Source: Phlegmacium glaucopus
Taxonomy: Eukaryota > Basidiomycota > Agaricomycetes > Agaricales > Cortinariaceae
NCBI GenBank assembly: GCA_015039465.1
Contig: MU130497.1
Location: 437,878 to 501,877 of the forward strand
Direction: 5' to 3'
DNA length: 64,000 bases
In this document: positions 34,311-46,176 of the stretch, piece after piece
Layout: the number at the start of each line of letters is the position of its first letter
Numbering within the stretch: the stretch's first letter is position 1
Notes under the pieces: model-generated
What the model saw: the letters and a program-made list of their open reading frames with translations, nothing else
Told to the model about the DNA's origin: nothing
Databases searched by the model: none
Made by a program: the position numbers and the translations under genes

Positions 34311-34877
34311 ATATATAATACAATGACAGTGTCGGATCCAGCGCTAGAAAGTCAAAAAGTGATCGTGATCATAAGCCGAATCAACATCACGTTGTTAAAC
34401 TGTTGTTAAGCGATGAAAGGTGGGGAGGGGTTAGTCTCCCGTAGGCAACTCCGATGATGATGGTGATGACAGTCGATCTCCATCATATGGAGTAGTCGCG
34501 CACCTCCAAAAAAACATGATCACGTGCTGTTCCCACGGTCGCGTCATTTTCACTAATTAGTATTGCCGATGATGATTTATAACGCGTTTACCGGGAAGAT
34601 CAGACACAGCAGTCCTTCTGGATGGAGGATTTGCTGCAAAATCATCCAAGAAAGGTTCCCTTTTGGACCTCATGAGATGTAATTTGCATTCGGAGTTGTC
34701 CCAGGCTGAAAAGAGTGAGAGGGTGTCCCAAATGACATTGGAGTCATGTTTGGTGTATACTGAGGGTGTTCATCGCGGGACATGGCTGCGGATGCCTTTT
34801 ACTATTGAAAACTGACGCGTCAGTGGTCACGTCTCGTCGATTAGCGTGTTTCTCACTCTCATATGACTTAAACGTAG
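34311..34877. other. spacer, no gene seen
   Basis: 3' region of the membrane-protein gene and the right part of the segment absent from copy A. No coding signal recognised. Confidence 0.5.
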
Positions 34878-36262
34878 GAGAAGAATCTCGGCAGAGTTGC
34901 TGGACGCGCGTGTAATCTCGGGTTCAACTAGTCTCCGTTACCTGAACACTGTCCAGCATCGATAATCAGACTGATTCAGATGCAATGCAAATCAAAGTTT
35001 ACTGCGGTACCAACAGAGAGGGGTAAAGACCCAAATAACTAGGTTGGATGCAATAGCAATGGTGATAGACGTCACTGACTCACTGCGTTATTTTCACTGG
35101 CCACGGTCTTTAAATAGACTGAGAGAAGCTTTGTTAATGGAAGGACTTGGCGTAGAAGTATGTGTCAGTACGACCTGGGTATGATTATCAGGCTGTGAGC
35201 TCCGCAGGCTCTTCTCGGATCTGTTTCATCCTTTGAAATCCATAACGATTTTATCAAGCCTTGAGGAATTTTAATGTCCACAAGGCTCAATGTTCAACCG
35301 TTCAACGGTTTTGTGCCCAGTGCTCAATATACGTTGAACCGTTACTTTTAGACGGACTGGGGTTTGGCATGTAAGTCAAGGTGAGGAGGGCCTTCCTGAC
35401 TTCTACGTACTCAAATTTTACCTAGTATGTGCATGAATCCCATGACAATTTAATAGACGGACCTTACTTATTGGTACTATCAGCTCCGATGTTCCAGCAT
35501 TGGAGAGGTGTTAGCAGCGGGCGCTCAACCTTAATACACCTAGTTCTCGACAGTTTGGCTTGCATGTCGTTTAGCCGCATTCACAGTAGTCGAAACCGGT
35601 CGATTTCGAGGCCGGTGGTTGAGTAAACGAGACCCAAACGAGACCTGATCGTTAAATTTCGGCTTGTACGGCCCGGGCGCCGGTCAGCGGAGCTTGAATT
35701 CAATGGTGGTCCGCTTGAATTAGTCTCGTTCCTTATCAGAGCACCGCTGAGCAAGACATCACCATATTACTCGCCGTACTCCTCTATGGTAGCTGGAACG
35801 GATTTTATAAGGCAGTGGTTTCGAGCCGACGAAAGCCCTCATCAGGTCCAGATTACGAGCCTATTACTGAGCCTGACTTGGAAAATCAAAGGGAGTAGCT
35901 GGATCATGTGCCGAAAATCGCTGAATCTCGAGAGCCAATGAACCTGGTGGGCAGATGAACTGTCAGGAGGTGGAAGAAGCTTCAACCCAAGATTGGTGAT
36001 CGACCTTAGCTTTTGCTATACATGACATCCCCGTTCCACTCAGGCTGCACCCGTCTCGAGTCAGGGTTTCAGTGATGGGTTTTTTGAATCTCCGCTGTGA
36101 TGCCTTTACTTACCACAAACGGATCGGGAACCTTCCGAGACCGATCTCGAAAGCCGACCCCCCTTCGAATGCGTATAAATATGTAACCGGGGTTGGGCAC
36201 TGGTTGCACTGGTTGTACATAGTACATACCACCTTGGCATACCATATTTAAAGGGTGCTAGT
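34878..36262. repeat. segmental duplication copy B, promoter arm
   Basis: Homologous to 28230-29615 (see that entry). It ends just upstream of the start codon at 36297, so the secreted-protein gene appears to use the same promoter sequence as the oxidase. Copy B carries an extra ~50 bp near 36035-36085 and small indels. Confidence 0.88.
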
Positions 36263-36296
36263 ATGTCCAACTTCTGTGAAGTTACTTGTCATCAAT

Positions 36297-37241
36297 ATGA
36301 AGTTTTCGATTGCAATTTCTTTCGTCCCTATCTTTTTGTCTGGCTTGACACAGGTGTCCGCCGCTGCCACTCCCCACCTTACTCGACGCGCAGGTGGCGG
36401 TAACGGAGGCGGTGATGCTCAAACGTCTCTGAGTAGGTGTTGTAGTTACGACTTTATAACCTTGCGTTAAACTCCCTTTAGCCCTCGATCCTGCGGTCAT
36501 TGCTCCCGGATTTGCGAATAACGGACAAGATGTTCCGTACAAGATTATTCTCCAGGTCAAATGGCGTCACTTACATCGACGAACAATTTCATCAACTTTT
36601 GTCTGACTGTTCCCAACTTCCCCCTTACGAATGGGAAGCAAATTGCTACCGGTTCATGCAATCCTGCCCCTATGGGAACCATCCCGTCAAAGGACAATAT
36701 GCCATCCTCCAAGTTCACGAACCCCAAGAATGGTGACACCATCGCAGCCAACTCCGCGTTTACCATTAGCATGGCTATCAATAACATGCAGACTGGTGCC
36801 TTCGTCAACGCCGAGGAGAACTACTTCGCAGCTCCGCAACAACTGAACGGACAGGGTCAAATCGTTGGCCATTCGCATGTTGTCGTCGAGACTTTGCAAG
36901 CTCTTGACCAGACTACCCCAACCGACCCGACTAAATTTGCTTTCTTCAAGGTATATTGCCACAGATTCTATAGCAGGTTTTCAGTTAAAAAAGAGACCAG
37001 GGATTGAACGGTGCCGCTCAAGGAGGTATTCTCACAGCTGATGTAACTGCCGGTCTTCCCGCTGGCGCCTACAGACTCTGCTCGATCAACACTGCTACAA
37101 ACCATCAACCAGCACTCGTTCCTATTGCTCAACACGGAGCTCTCGACGATTGCGTCTATGTATGTTTAATCCATCGTTCGGAATCTCCTTTTCTCTAATA
37201 ATCTTTGACAGTTCACTGCATCTGATGGCGGGGGCAAGTAG
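36297..37241 (+). CDS. small secreted protein of an agaricomycete family, possible frameshift
   Basis: MKFSIAISFVPIFLSGLTQV is a signal peptide, followed by a short dibasic (RR) and Gly-rich linker. After an intron at 36433-36481 the second exon reads LDPAVIAPGFANNGQDVP. The main domain, in another frame, runs QMASLTSTNNFINFCLTVP, GKQIATGSCNPAPMG, MPSSKFTNPKNGDTIAANSA, NYFAAPQQLNGQGQIVGHSH and TPTDPTKFAFFK. After an intron come GILTADVTAGLPAGAYRL and NHQPALVPIAQHGALDDCVY; the last intron ends at 37211 and FTASDGGGK closes at 37241. Two in-frame Cys pairs are visible. No canonical intron joins GQDVP to the QMASL frame (36535-36560), so one base seems lost or gained. The family is widespread in mushrooms, with no known function that I can state. 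Confidence 0.68.
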
Positions 37242-37796
37242 AAAAGAGCGTGGCATGAGTGTGCTCATGCGTATAGGTGCGTGTAAGTACGTGCCACGCA
37301 GCGCACGCATGAGACACGTAGTGCGTGCAAATTCTTTTCGTGCGTGCGTTGTGCGAGCAATGAGTGATCATTGTTAGTATAGTTCAATTAGAGTGTAGAT
37401 ACTAGGTACTATTAGGACTAACACTCTGAATATAAATTTCATACACTCGTATATGTTTATAAATCATGATTTCGGTTTCGTTGGCTTCTTCTTGATTCGG
37501 GACGAGGTTTTTCTGCGACGACATGGAAAGATATCTGGGACAAAATACCAATAAATATACTTGAAAAATCCTGATAGGCAAAGGTCAACAATACTGTACC
37601 ATTTACACGTTGCACAAACGTTCGATTCATGTACTAGTAGCCAATCTGTACTTGATTGCAACATTTCGAAATGTAACATCAAAGGATTCTATTCTCCTAA
37701 TACTTTCAGGATGATTGAATGAGGCCCGAGCGCTGTCCATTACAGCCCTTTGCAAAAAGGTTGGCGGTCGCCGATTGGAAACAAAACAGACCCTAA
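37242..37796. other. 3' region, no gene seen
   Basis: Contains short GTGCGTGC/CACGCA-rich sequence (about 37255-37360) downstream of the secreted-protein gene. No coding signal recognised. Confidence 0.5.
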
Positions 37797-38115
37797 GCTA
37801 GGGTTGGCTGGAGTTGGTAGTGAAAGATGGGATTCAGATAGTCTTTGTAGGGTGGAGTACTTAGGAGCGGACATTGTTGGTAGCATTTAAGATGTAATTC
37901 GTTTTTTTGAGCGGAGGAGGGTCGGTGATATATAAGGTGTCGACTTTTCGTTGCAGTTTTACTCATAATATCATACATACAATACTTAAGTTCTTCCGAG
38001 TAACTTCTCTCGAACAGTTTTCTTTAATACTCCCTCCCTTTCTTTGTTTTTTGTGTATCATTCGATACTTTTGATATGTCTATACATATACACTATGACT
38101 GTAATAGCTATAGAT
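37797..38115 (+). pseudogene. 3' remnant of a second FAD oxidase gene
   Basis: Reads LAGVGSERWDSDSLCRVEY, matching the C terminus of the oxidase at 31800-31851, but the original stop has changed and the frame runs on a few codons. The homologous 3' region then continues to about 38115. The rest of the gene is missing from copy B. Confidence 0.88.
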
Positions 38116-38406
38116 TCGATTGTTTAAAGATATACGGTTACTTATCACAAATCACGAAGTGCTTGGCCTTGAGGATTTTTTTCGTACAAGGTACCATGGT
38201 ATCAGGAGGAGCTCCCAAATCAACTTTTCGCACAGAAACAGTAGCACAAATTTGAAATTTCACTGAGAGACGCATTATCATCGAACCAAGTGATTATTGA
38301 TCGCGAGAACCTTGGTTCTGTGTAAGCGACGCCAAACAAACGCAAGTCGTCCACCTTTCAGAAGACGCGGCGTTCCGTTTGGATTCAACAACACACACTA
38401 TTCGAT

Positions 38407-40289
38407 ATGATTCAAACAGGTCTTATCCCAACTGCCCATAGCGATCTCATCACAGACGCGTCGTATGACTTTTATGGACTTCGGTTGGCAACTTGTAGCC
38501 TGGATCAACGGTATGTGAACCAAAAACCTATACACGACCCCATCTCACTAAGCAATTATTTTGATATTTAAAATAGAATAAAAATCTGGCAAGTGGATGA
38601 TAATAATTGTTGGCATGTTGAAGATGACTGGAAGGTCTGTGGATACCCTTTAATTTAATTTTTTTTTTTTCATTTTGCTGAAACACGTTATCAACATGTG
38701 TGTATATATATAGGCCCATGATGCAGCTATATCCAAAATCGCCTGGGCCCATCCAGAATTCGGATCTATTATCGCCTCTTCATCTTTTGATCGTACAGTT
38801 AAGATATGGGAACAGACTTCAAATGGACGATCGGAAGCTTCTCAACAAGCCTCTTCATCATCAACAACAGCTCTACCCAACGGCGCAACGACTCAAACTC
38901 AGCAAACTCAACAACAACAACAACAACAACAACCTTCTGGCCCTATAAATTCTCGTTGGGTAGAAAGAGCAGTGTTGTCAGATGCGAAAGGGACAGTAAG
39001 AGCCGTCGAGTTTGCACCACATCATTTTGGTTTGAAATTGGTGTGTTTGAATTTTCATACTTCGTGTTCCTTCTTTTTTTAAATGATGTATTTTGATTAG
39101 GCAACGATATCAACCGACAATGTATTAAGAATCTACGAATGCATCGAACAACCTTCGTTAACTTCCTGGCAATTAATCGACGAACTAGACGTACAAACGG
39201 TGGCTATAGCTCCTTCCTCTGGATATCTTTCACGCGCACATACTATCGCGCTTGCTACTCCTACCCAAACACTCGCCACACTTGATGCGGCTTCTGCTTC
39301 TCTTGTCACTCAGGCACTTCAACAAGGACTACAGCAGCAGCAGCAGCAGCAGCAACAACAACAACAACCACAACCACAAGGTGCTCCTGGTGGTGCTCAA
39401 TCACGTCCTGGGTTGGGAAATAGGGAAGCAGATGGTGGATGGTGTATTTCGTGGTGTAAAGATCATTATTGGGGAGAAATAATCGCTGCTGGATGTGGTA
39501 CGAAGGGGATTATCAAGGTTCTTATTCTACATCATACTTTTTTTATTGAATCCTTTTCCAACTCATTTGCTTAATAGATTATACAGTTAAACGCACGTCG
39601 TTCAACTACTCTTCTTACTCTCAACTCGGCACCAACCAACCCAATCATATCTGGTATCAGCGCATCCTTAAACCCGCCGCCAACACTATCAACAGAATCA
39701 ACAACTGTCCCACAAACTGCAAACCCCACTAACCCCGCCACCATCTTAAACCCCCCAAGTACCAACACAATCGCAGCTTCCGCCATTACCTCTGTGTCAT
39801 GGGCACCTTCATGTGGTCGTTCCTACCACCTCGTAGCAACAGGTGGCCGCGATGGACATGTAAGGATATGGAAAATCAAGCCTGGATCAGATGATTTAGA
39901 TAATGAAGGAATGATGAGTGATGGTGATAGTGAAGAGACCAAGTGGACAGCGATATCGGTTGCTGATTTTGATCAACACAAGTCAGTTTTTGTTCCCCCC
40001 TCAATCGATTCGAATTTAAAAATCAAATTTTATCCAGATCGGCAGTAGGCAGAGTCGAATGGAACGTGACTGGGCAAGTCCAACTACTGAAATAAAAGCT
40101 ACTATCTCCCCCACTAACCTTTCACAATTATATAGAACTATACTTTCATCGGCAGGTAACGACGGTCGTGTTCGTTTATGGAAAGCTACAGCAGGTAATG
40201 TTTGGAGACCAGCTGGGAGTGTGGGTGTGGAGCAAACCGAGGAAGCTATTCAGCAGTCGGAACATAAAGATGTTGAGATGGAATCCTAG
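38407..40289 (+). CDS. SEH1: nucleoporin SEH1, WD40-repeat protein
   Basis: Exons read as 38407-38510, 38577-38634, 38714-39040, 39101-39517, 39578-39981, 40038-40073 and 40136-40289; all joins keep the frame. The start is MIQTGLIPTAHSDLITDASY, and WD40 blades include IKIWQVDD, AHDAAISKIAWAHPEFG, ASSSFDRTVKIWE, VRAVEFAPHHFGLKLAT, NVLRIYE, ATGGRDGHVRIWKIK and LSSAGNDGRVRLWKATAGN. This fits Seh1, shared by the Y-shaped nuclear-pore scaffold (Nup84/Nup107 complex) and the SEACIT/GATOR2-type complex at the vacuole. Low-complexity Gln runs and Thr/Asn/Pro-rich loops make it longer than the yeast protein. The sixth intron begins with GC instead of GT. Sec13 is the nearest alternative, but the order of blades favours SEH1. 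Confidence 0.85.
39329..39375 (+). repeat. CAG/CAA microsatellite coding poly-Gln
   Basis: A run of (CAG)n then (CAA)n inside SEH1 exon 4 encodes about a dozen glutamines. A shorter CAA run lies at about 38905-38930. Length variation between strains is expected. Confidence 0.9.
40074..40135 (+). other. GC-AG intron in SEH1
   Basis: Between GTGACTGG and AACTATACTTTC the only frame-keeping splice uses GCAAGT as donor and TATATAG as acceptor (62 nt), giving WNVTGTILSSAGND, which continues the WD40 blade. The +4 to +6 bases match the strong consensus typical of GC donors. Confidence 0.85.
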
Positions 40290-42888
40290 AGGCTCTCTCT
40301 TTGCAAATACAGTCATCGCTTTTTGATATCTTGCGATCTCTTTTTGGGAAAGTAATTGCGATTCGTACCTTGACAGGCGCAGCAAAATGACTAAGGTATT
40401 CGGAGCAAATCGTTGTCAGATGGCAAGCCGCAAGCCTCGGAAGGCGTAAGAAGCTTTTGGCCCATAAGTATATACTCTTTGCAAAGCGGTTCAAACATGG
40501 ATAACCTTCCGAGTTAATCGCTCAAGAGATCCCCATTGCATCCGCAACTTTGATGAACCAACATTGGCGCCGGATAATAAACTAGGAAACATGTTCGCCT
40601 GACTATTTTAGTTCCTGTGCTCAAACAGAACTGACAAACGGTTGACAGATCAGAAAATCGGAAAAGGGAAATGGAAAGGGGGGGGGAAAAAGACATATTC
40701 AACCCATGACATCCTTAAATTTAGCGTCTAACCTTCCGGGCCAATGGCTCAAGAGGGTAAATTTGATCCCCATTGCTCTCTCATAGCATCCGCAACTTTT
40801 GATGAAGCCAAGCACCATTGGCGCCGCATGATAAACTAGGAAATATGTTCGCCTGACTATTTTAGTCCCTGTGCTCAAACAGAACTAACAAATAGTTGAC
40901 AGATGAAAATCGGAATTTCGGAAAAGGAAAGTGGAAAAAGGGGGAAAAGACATACGCAGTAGTATTCAGCCATGACATTTTTAATTTAGCGTTCACTTCT
41001 TGCCGAGGCGTTGACTGTTGTTGGTATCAATTGACGTCAGCATCAATTGCTTCTCTCGTACAACCCATATTCGAACCCCCAGCATACACCAGCGTTAATC
41101 AATACTTCAGCTTTCTTGCCTCTCATTTCGTGTTGGGTAATAACACAAGGAAGAGCGATATATTGGATAGTTGGAATCAAAAAGTCCATGGACGCCCTCC
41201 GAAACGAATAAACAATATCAACACGCATGTATGAGCTTTTTTCTTTTTTCTTTTTTTGCAAATTCTTCTTTATATTCGAACGGCTGCTATAAATCACCAG
41301 AATGATAAATATCCAGGTTCCTCACAGAACACATTCTCCATGTATTTTTGGCCCAGCGCACCCAATTACGCACCAACGGCACCACCCAGCACACGCATAA
41401 ATTAGCGCGCGCCACAATACGTTCGACATTTCATAAACAATCACACCGGATAATTTAAAACAAAGAATTGGCAGTTTTTCGATTTCTTCTTTGTGCAGGA
41501 CGAGCGGTTTCTCCGACTCCCTATGTAATCTAATCAATGATCATATATTTTTTAAAATAAGTCACGTTACACCTACCAGCGTATATATCGTCGAAATATA
41601 TAGGTCGGTAACGGGCCTCTGAGAGAGGATGGTGCAGTATATTTATCTGAGTCACGCGAGGCTTAAGAGGAGGTAGTGGTGGTAAGTCCATAGCCGCCTA
41701 ACCGTTTAACGATAAGAATAGCTTCTAGATGTTCAAGACTTCGAAGAATGTTTATCATTACTACGATTGATACTTTATATACTACAGATTATCAAACTAG
41801 GGAATGAATTCTACGTTCAACATGAAAAATGTTGAAACCGGGTTATATCTATAAACATGACAACCTCAAAAATGGCAAAAAAAAAGTTTACAGTGGTGAA
41901 AACGCACCTCGTTGTAGATATATAGTATAACCCGTAACCAGTTGGGGGGCTCTACCCCAACCAGACTACGCGACAGATGGTGGACGAGAACCGTAACTCG
42001 TCGTCGCGATAGGCATCTACACCCTTTGCTCGAGCACATTGATGTTGCTGCCGGTGTTGAGCCCACTGCTGCTACATCTGCAAGCACTTTGACATTGTTC
42101 AAGAGCCCTTCCACAACTGACAGAAAATGATCGTCGAACAAGGGATGAATCGACGTCTGGGGCTCTCTCGACAAAAGTGGTGGGGAGCGGCGAAGACTGG
42201 TGCAAGTGTGGCACTAAGTGCAGAGGGGGGGAGTGAAATTTGGACCATTCACCATTGTCGATGATAATCAGTGACAAGCACGATGATTTGTGGGAGGATA
42301 ATAAGATAGAGCTCACCTGCGATTATAAAAAAATTGAGGAAAGTATACGCCCAGCACACACAATACGCATCACGCAGTAAATTAGCGCCTTCGACGTTTT
42401 CACAATCAATCACACCCGGATAATTCCGCGGTCACACTGGCAACTCATTCCGAAAATATCGCCAAGCTGGCTCCACGCCACAATTAAATTCACATGTAGT
42501 ACATACGAATTATCACACCATCGATATCCAAGGTTGCAGGATCCAGAAGATTGTTTCCCATCGATACCCGTTATTCCGATGATACTACGTTACAATACCG
42601 ACGCGAAACGTATGCACAAGTATATTAATTAGTTCATTACCACCACACATAAACAGTAAAAACAGGACTGATATTGGATGGTATAAAGAGTGGAGGGGGT
42701 GCAACGATTACCAAGGCAAAGGATGTACATACGCTTATATATCTCTATATATATAGACAGACTTGAGAAAGTTAAGTAGAATACACAGAAAATTAATTAG
42801 CGAGCCATTTCAAAAATAACAGGAAGAAAAGAAAAAAAAACCAAAGTAACATATTCAAATAGCTAAGCCTCTATACTGCCAGATTTTT
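40290..42888. other. convergent intergenic region with diverged duplications
   Basis: Lies between the 3' ends of SEH1 and the helicase. 40502-40700 and 40738-40965 are imperfect direct repeats sharing CAACTTTGATGAA-like, TATGTTCGCCTGACTATTTT and TGTGCTCAAACAGAACT blocks. 41385-41470 and 42345-42440 share CCCAGCACAC, TAAATTAGCGC and AATCACACC(C)GGATAATT. No gene was recognised, although several unremarkable short frames exist. Confidence 0.65.
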
Positions 42889-45509
42889 TTAAAAGAACTC
42901 ATCGTAGCTGGAGGATGATTTGTCACGACTACCTCCCCTACTACCGCCTTGCCTACTGCCGCTACCACCATAGCTTGGTTTATCATCGCGAGAGCTATAT
43001 GTGGAGGATGTGTTACCGCTTCGAGGAGTAAAAGGTCGAGAGCCATAAGAAGATGTGCTACCACTTCGAGGAGTATAGGGTTTTGAGTCACGAGAGCCAT
43101 AAGAGGATGTGCTACCACCACTTCGAGGAGTATAACTGTTTGAATCACGAGAGCCATATTGAGAGGAGGATGCTCGAGGAGTAGAGCTGTTTGAGTCACG
43201 GGAGCCATATGAGGAGGATGCTCGAGGAGTATAGCTGTTTGAGTCACGGGAGCCGTATGAGGAGGATGCACGAGGAGTATAGCTATTTGAGTCACGGGAG
43301 CCGTATGAGGAGGATGTGCGAGGAGTATAGTTTGAGTCACGGGAGCCGTATTGAGAGGATGATCGAGGAGTATAGCTATTGGAGTCACGGGAGCCGTATG
43401 AGGAGGAGGAGGATCCATAGCCGCCTGACCGTTGACCATAAGACGAGCCGCCTGTACCAGTCCTCGAAGCCTGGCTCCCGCGTCCTACCCAGCTGGCGCG
43501 TGCAGATCCATAAGAGCCCGTTCCACGGTTAAACGAGCGATTATTGTTACTACCACCGCCCCCTAATAATCCTAACCTCATTTGCGCTCCATGGGGAACG
43601 ACAGGTGGCTGGTCCAATCCGAATACTTCCTGAGTCCAAGCCTGCAGACCAGAAACTACTTCATCCTTGTTCAAACCCAATTCACCAATACGGCCAAGGT
43701 AAAAGCCAACTTGGGCCATGAAAGTTTCATGAGGAGCATCCGGGTCCACAGCCTTTGCGGTAATCCGACAAGTAGGGTCGATCTCGGCCAATCGAAGTGA
43801 GTAGATGGGTTCCTTGCCTGGTCCAGCGTTTTCCGCATCCTTTGACATTGCGAGCTCCTTAGTCTGTTCTTCCAAGGCACTCATAGTGAGAGGTTTGAGA
43901 GGCATGCTGCGAAGTTGTCTTCTCATGAATCCCATCTCCCAGGAACAGAGTACTAGATCTCCACGACCCGTTTTGTTGTCTCCTCGTCCAGTACGTCCTA
44001 CTCGATGGATATACATATCACCACTCGCTGGTACACCCATCTGGATGACACGAGATACTCCGGGATAATCGACTCCACGAGCAGAAACATCGGAAGTAAC
44101 AAGGATAGCTGCGCCAGACGTATCATTCCTGAAGTTCTTGGAAACCGCCATTCGCCTGTCCATATCCCGCTTGGAGTGCATCTCGTACACCTTGGTCTTG
44201 TTACCAGAGGGGAGAATCTTAGGCCCCGCTTTGACGAGGAAGGAAGAGAATAATTGTACACTCCTCGTCGTAGAAAAGAAAACGATGATTTTGGATTTAT
44301 TTCCCAAGGAGAGTTGATCATGTGTGATCAAACGAAGGAGATGAGGGAAGAATTGCGAAGGGTCTGAAAGGATGGTGTGGTATTGCGGGATGTGATCATG
44401 CACCGGTGAGTCGTCCTCAGAAACGCAGTTGATGTATTTGTGGCCGCTTGATAGGGTGGAAAGGGCCACCTGGCGAATAGCTGGAGAGACGGTGGCAGAG
44501 AACAGGAATGTTTGACGTTCGGGAGAGTTAGGCAGGTATGACTTGATGCTTTCGATGTCATCTCTAAAACCCATGTGAAGTAGAGTGTCCGCTTCATCAA
44601 GAATAAGCTAATTTAGAAAGATTTTAGTTTTAGGTGTCCAGCGAAAGGAGAAGAGAGAAAAAAAAGACTAACCACTTGTGTATGTTTCATAGCAGCAGAA
44701 AATTCCGGTTCTGATTCGAGGAGATCCAATACACGACCCGGAGTGCAGACAACGATGTCTTTGCGACCTTGCCAGTCCCTGATTTGCCTAGCCCTGCTTT
44801 CACCTCCAAGAAGAACACGAACTTGAAACCCGACATGCTTTGCTGTCAAATTGGTAGCTTCAACTGCGATTTGGGTTGCAAGCTCTCTTGTAGGACTGAC
44901 GATAAGTGTGCCAACACGTTCAGTAGCATAGCGGTTTATAGCTTTAGCCTTGAACTGGGGAGTAACAGTGATGCCGCTGTCGGTTAATGAACTCTCGACA
45001 TGTGCGTCGATGGCTTTTAATCGAGCCTCGATAGCGGGAATGAGGAAACCCATAGTTTTACCGGTTCCTGTTTTGGCTTTGACAAGTAAATCCCGAGGCT
45101 TGTCTTTTGTACGGAGAGTGGAAGGGTCGTATGGCAGGGCAAGGTCAGGGAGGAGAGGAAAAATGCGTGCTTGGACGGGCGACATATGTGTGTGCTTGAT
45201 AGCTTTTAGAGTGTTTGGGTGTAAGACACCTTGAAGAGTCTCGAATGAGGTGGGATCAAGGCCTTGGTCGCTTTCCAGACTCTCCTCGTTTTCTATGGGT
45301 TGCGTTGCGGTAGATGCATGCCGTACTAGCAATGCTAGACGAGGTTGAACTAGGAGCAGGTAAGTCTTCGTCAATATAGTATAAGATTTTTTTTGCTTAC
45401 GACGCGTTCTTGAAGTGCAGACGACAAACGAGCGACGAAGAACCGGAGCAGAACGAACTGCTCTGGCTGGACAGGCCTTAGCAGCCAGCGCTCTTAATGC
45501 ATATGCCAT
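42889..45509 (-). CDS. MSS116: mitochondrial DEAD-box RNA helicase, Mss116-like
   Basis: Exons 45401-45509, 44673-45349 and 42889-44607 on the minus strand. The start MAYALRALAAKACPARAVRS is basic and free of acidic residues, a likely mitochondrial presequence. Helicase motifs: HMSPVQARIFPLL (Q-like), AKTGTGKT (motif I), PTRELATQ (Ia), TPGRVLDLL (Ib), LDEADTLLHMGF (II, DEAD), LFSATVS (III, SAT), IIVFFSTT (IV), VTSDVSARGVDYPGV (V) and YIHRVGRTGRG (VI). The C-terminal ~150 residues are Gly/Ser/Arg-rich, with about ten YGSRDSNSYTPR-type repeats and an RGGSRGGS patch for RNA binding. This layout fits Mss116/Cyt-19-type group I/II intron chaperones. The symbol is by similarity; another mitochondrial DEAD-box paralogue is possible. 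An in-frame ATG at 45587 is less likely because it would add an acidic/aromatic leader. Confidence 0.85.
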
Positions 45510-45614
45510 TGTTGTTGAAGCCACGAGCAGAGGGCTTGAGCGGCCTTTGAACTGGAATTTTTCAAAAAAAATGTGACCATAACCCAAAAAGGCAATCCAG
45601 TTATTCCATCAATG

Positions 45615-46045
45615 CATACCCTAGTTTCTCTGTGTAACTATGTCATGGAAGGCTGTCGCTTTCCCTGTATCGCGCCAGGCTGCTCACCCTGGAATGGACC
45701 AAATTTTGGACCTGATATCTGCCCAGATTGTATCGAACTCTTGAAGCCTTACCTCTGATTAATCATATACGCAGGTGGAGGGCTTTCCGGATATCCCCCC
45801 CCCTTGTTACTCATCTGAGAGAAGAGTTTTCTCGTATTCCACACAGTGGCTCTCCTTCCTTGGAAAGTCTGGTACTTATATGGATATGAAACAAATCTTG
45901 AACTGGCGCAGAATGAAATGTTCTGGCTGGACAGGTTTTATAAATTAGCGGCCACCATTCTTAAAGAAGATGCCACTGTTGTTGAGGCCACGAGCAAAAA
46001 AAGCGGCCTTGAATTTCTTTTTCTTGAAAGAAAAACTCGAAAAAG
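45615..46045. repeat. tandem-duplication remnants of helicase 5' end and F-box-like gene
   Basis: 45615-45895 is a degraded copy of 46405-46680 from the F-box-like gene (shared GACCTGATATCTGCCCAGA, CTTTCCGGATAT and CTTGTTACTCATCTGAGAGA). 45925-46045 is a degraded copy of the helicase first exon and leader (compare 45440-45570: GCTCTGGCTGGACAGG, GCCA(C/T)TGTTGTTGA(A/G)GCCACG). The order helicase 5' end, F-box fragment, helicase 5' fragment, full F-box gene shows one tandem duplication followed by deletions. Confidence 0.82.
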
Positions 46046-46176
46046 GCAATCCGGTATTCGAGTATAAAAATGCGCCATGCATATACGCCAGTTGTCGCAT
46101 CCCCCCCAAGATACTTTTATAGGTATTCATACTAGAAACTACATCCCGTCGTCCACTGAATATCAATTTAGAACCC

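Noticed and set aside
36282..36560. Minus-strand frame opposite the secreted-protein gene
   Set aside because: Antisense shadow of signal peptide and linker exons.
42855..43439. 194-codon minus-strand frame rich in His/Pro/Ala
   Set aside because: Out-of-phase shadow of the helicase C-terminal repeats.
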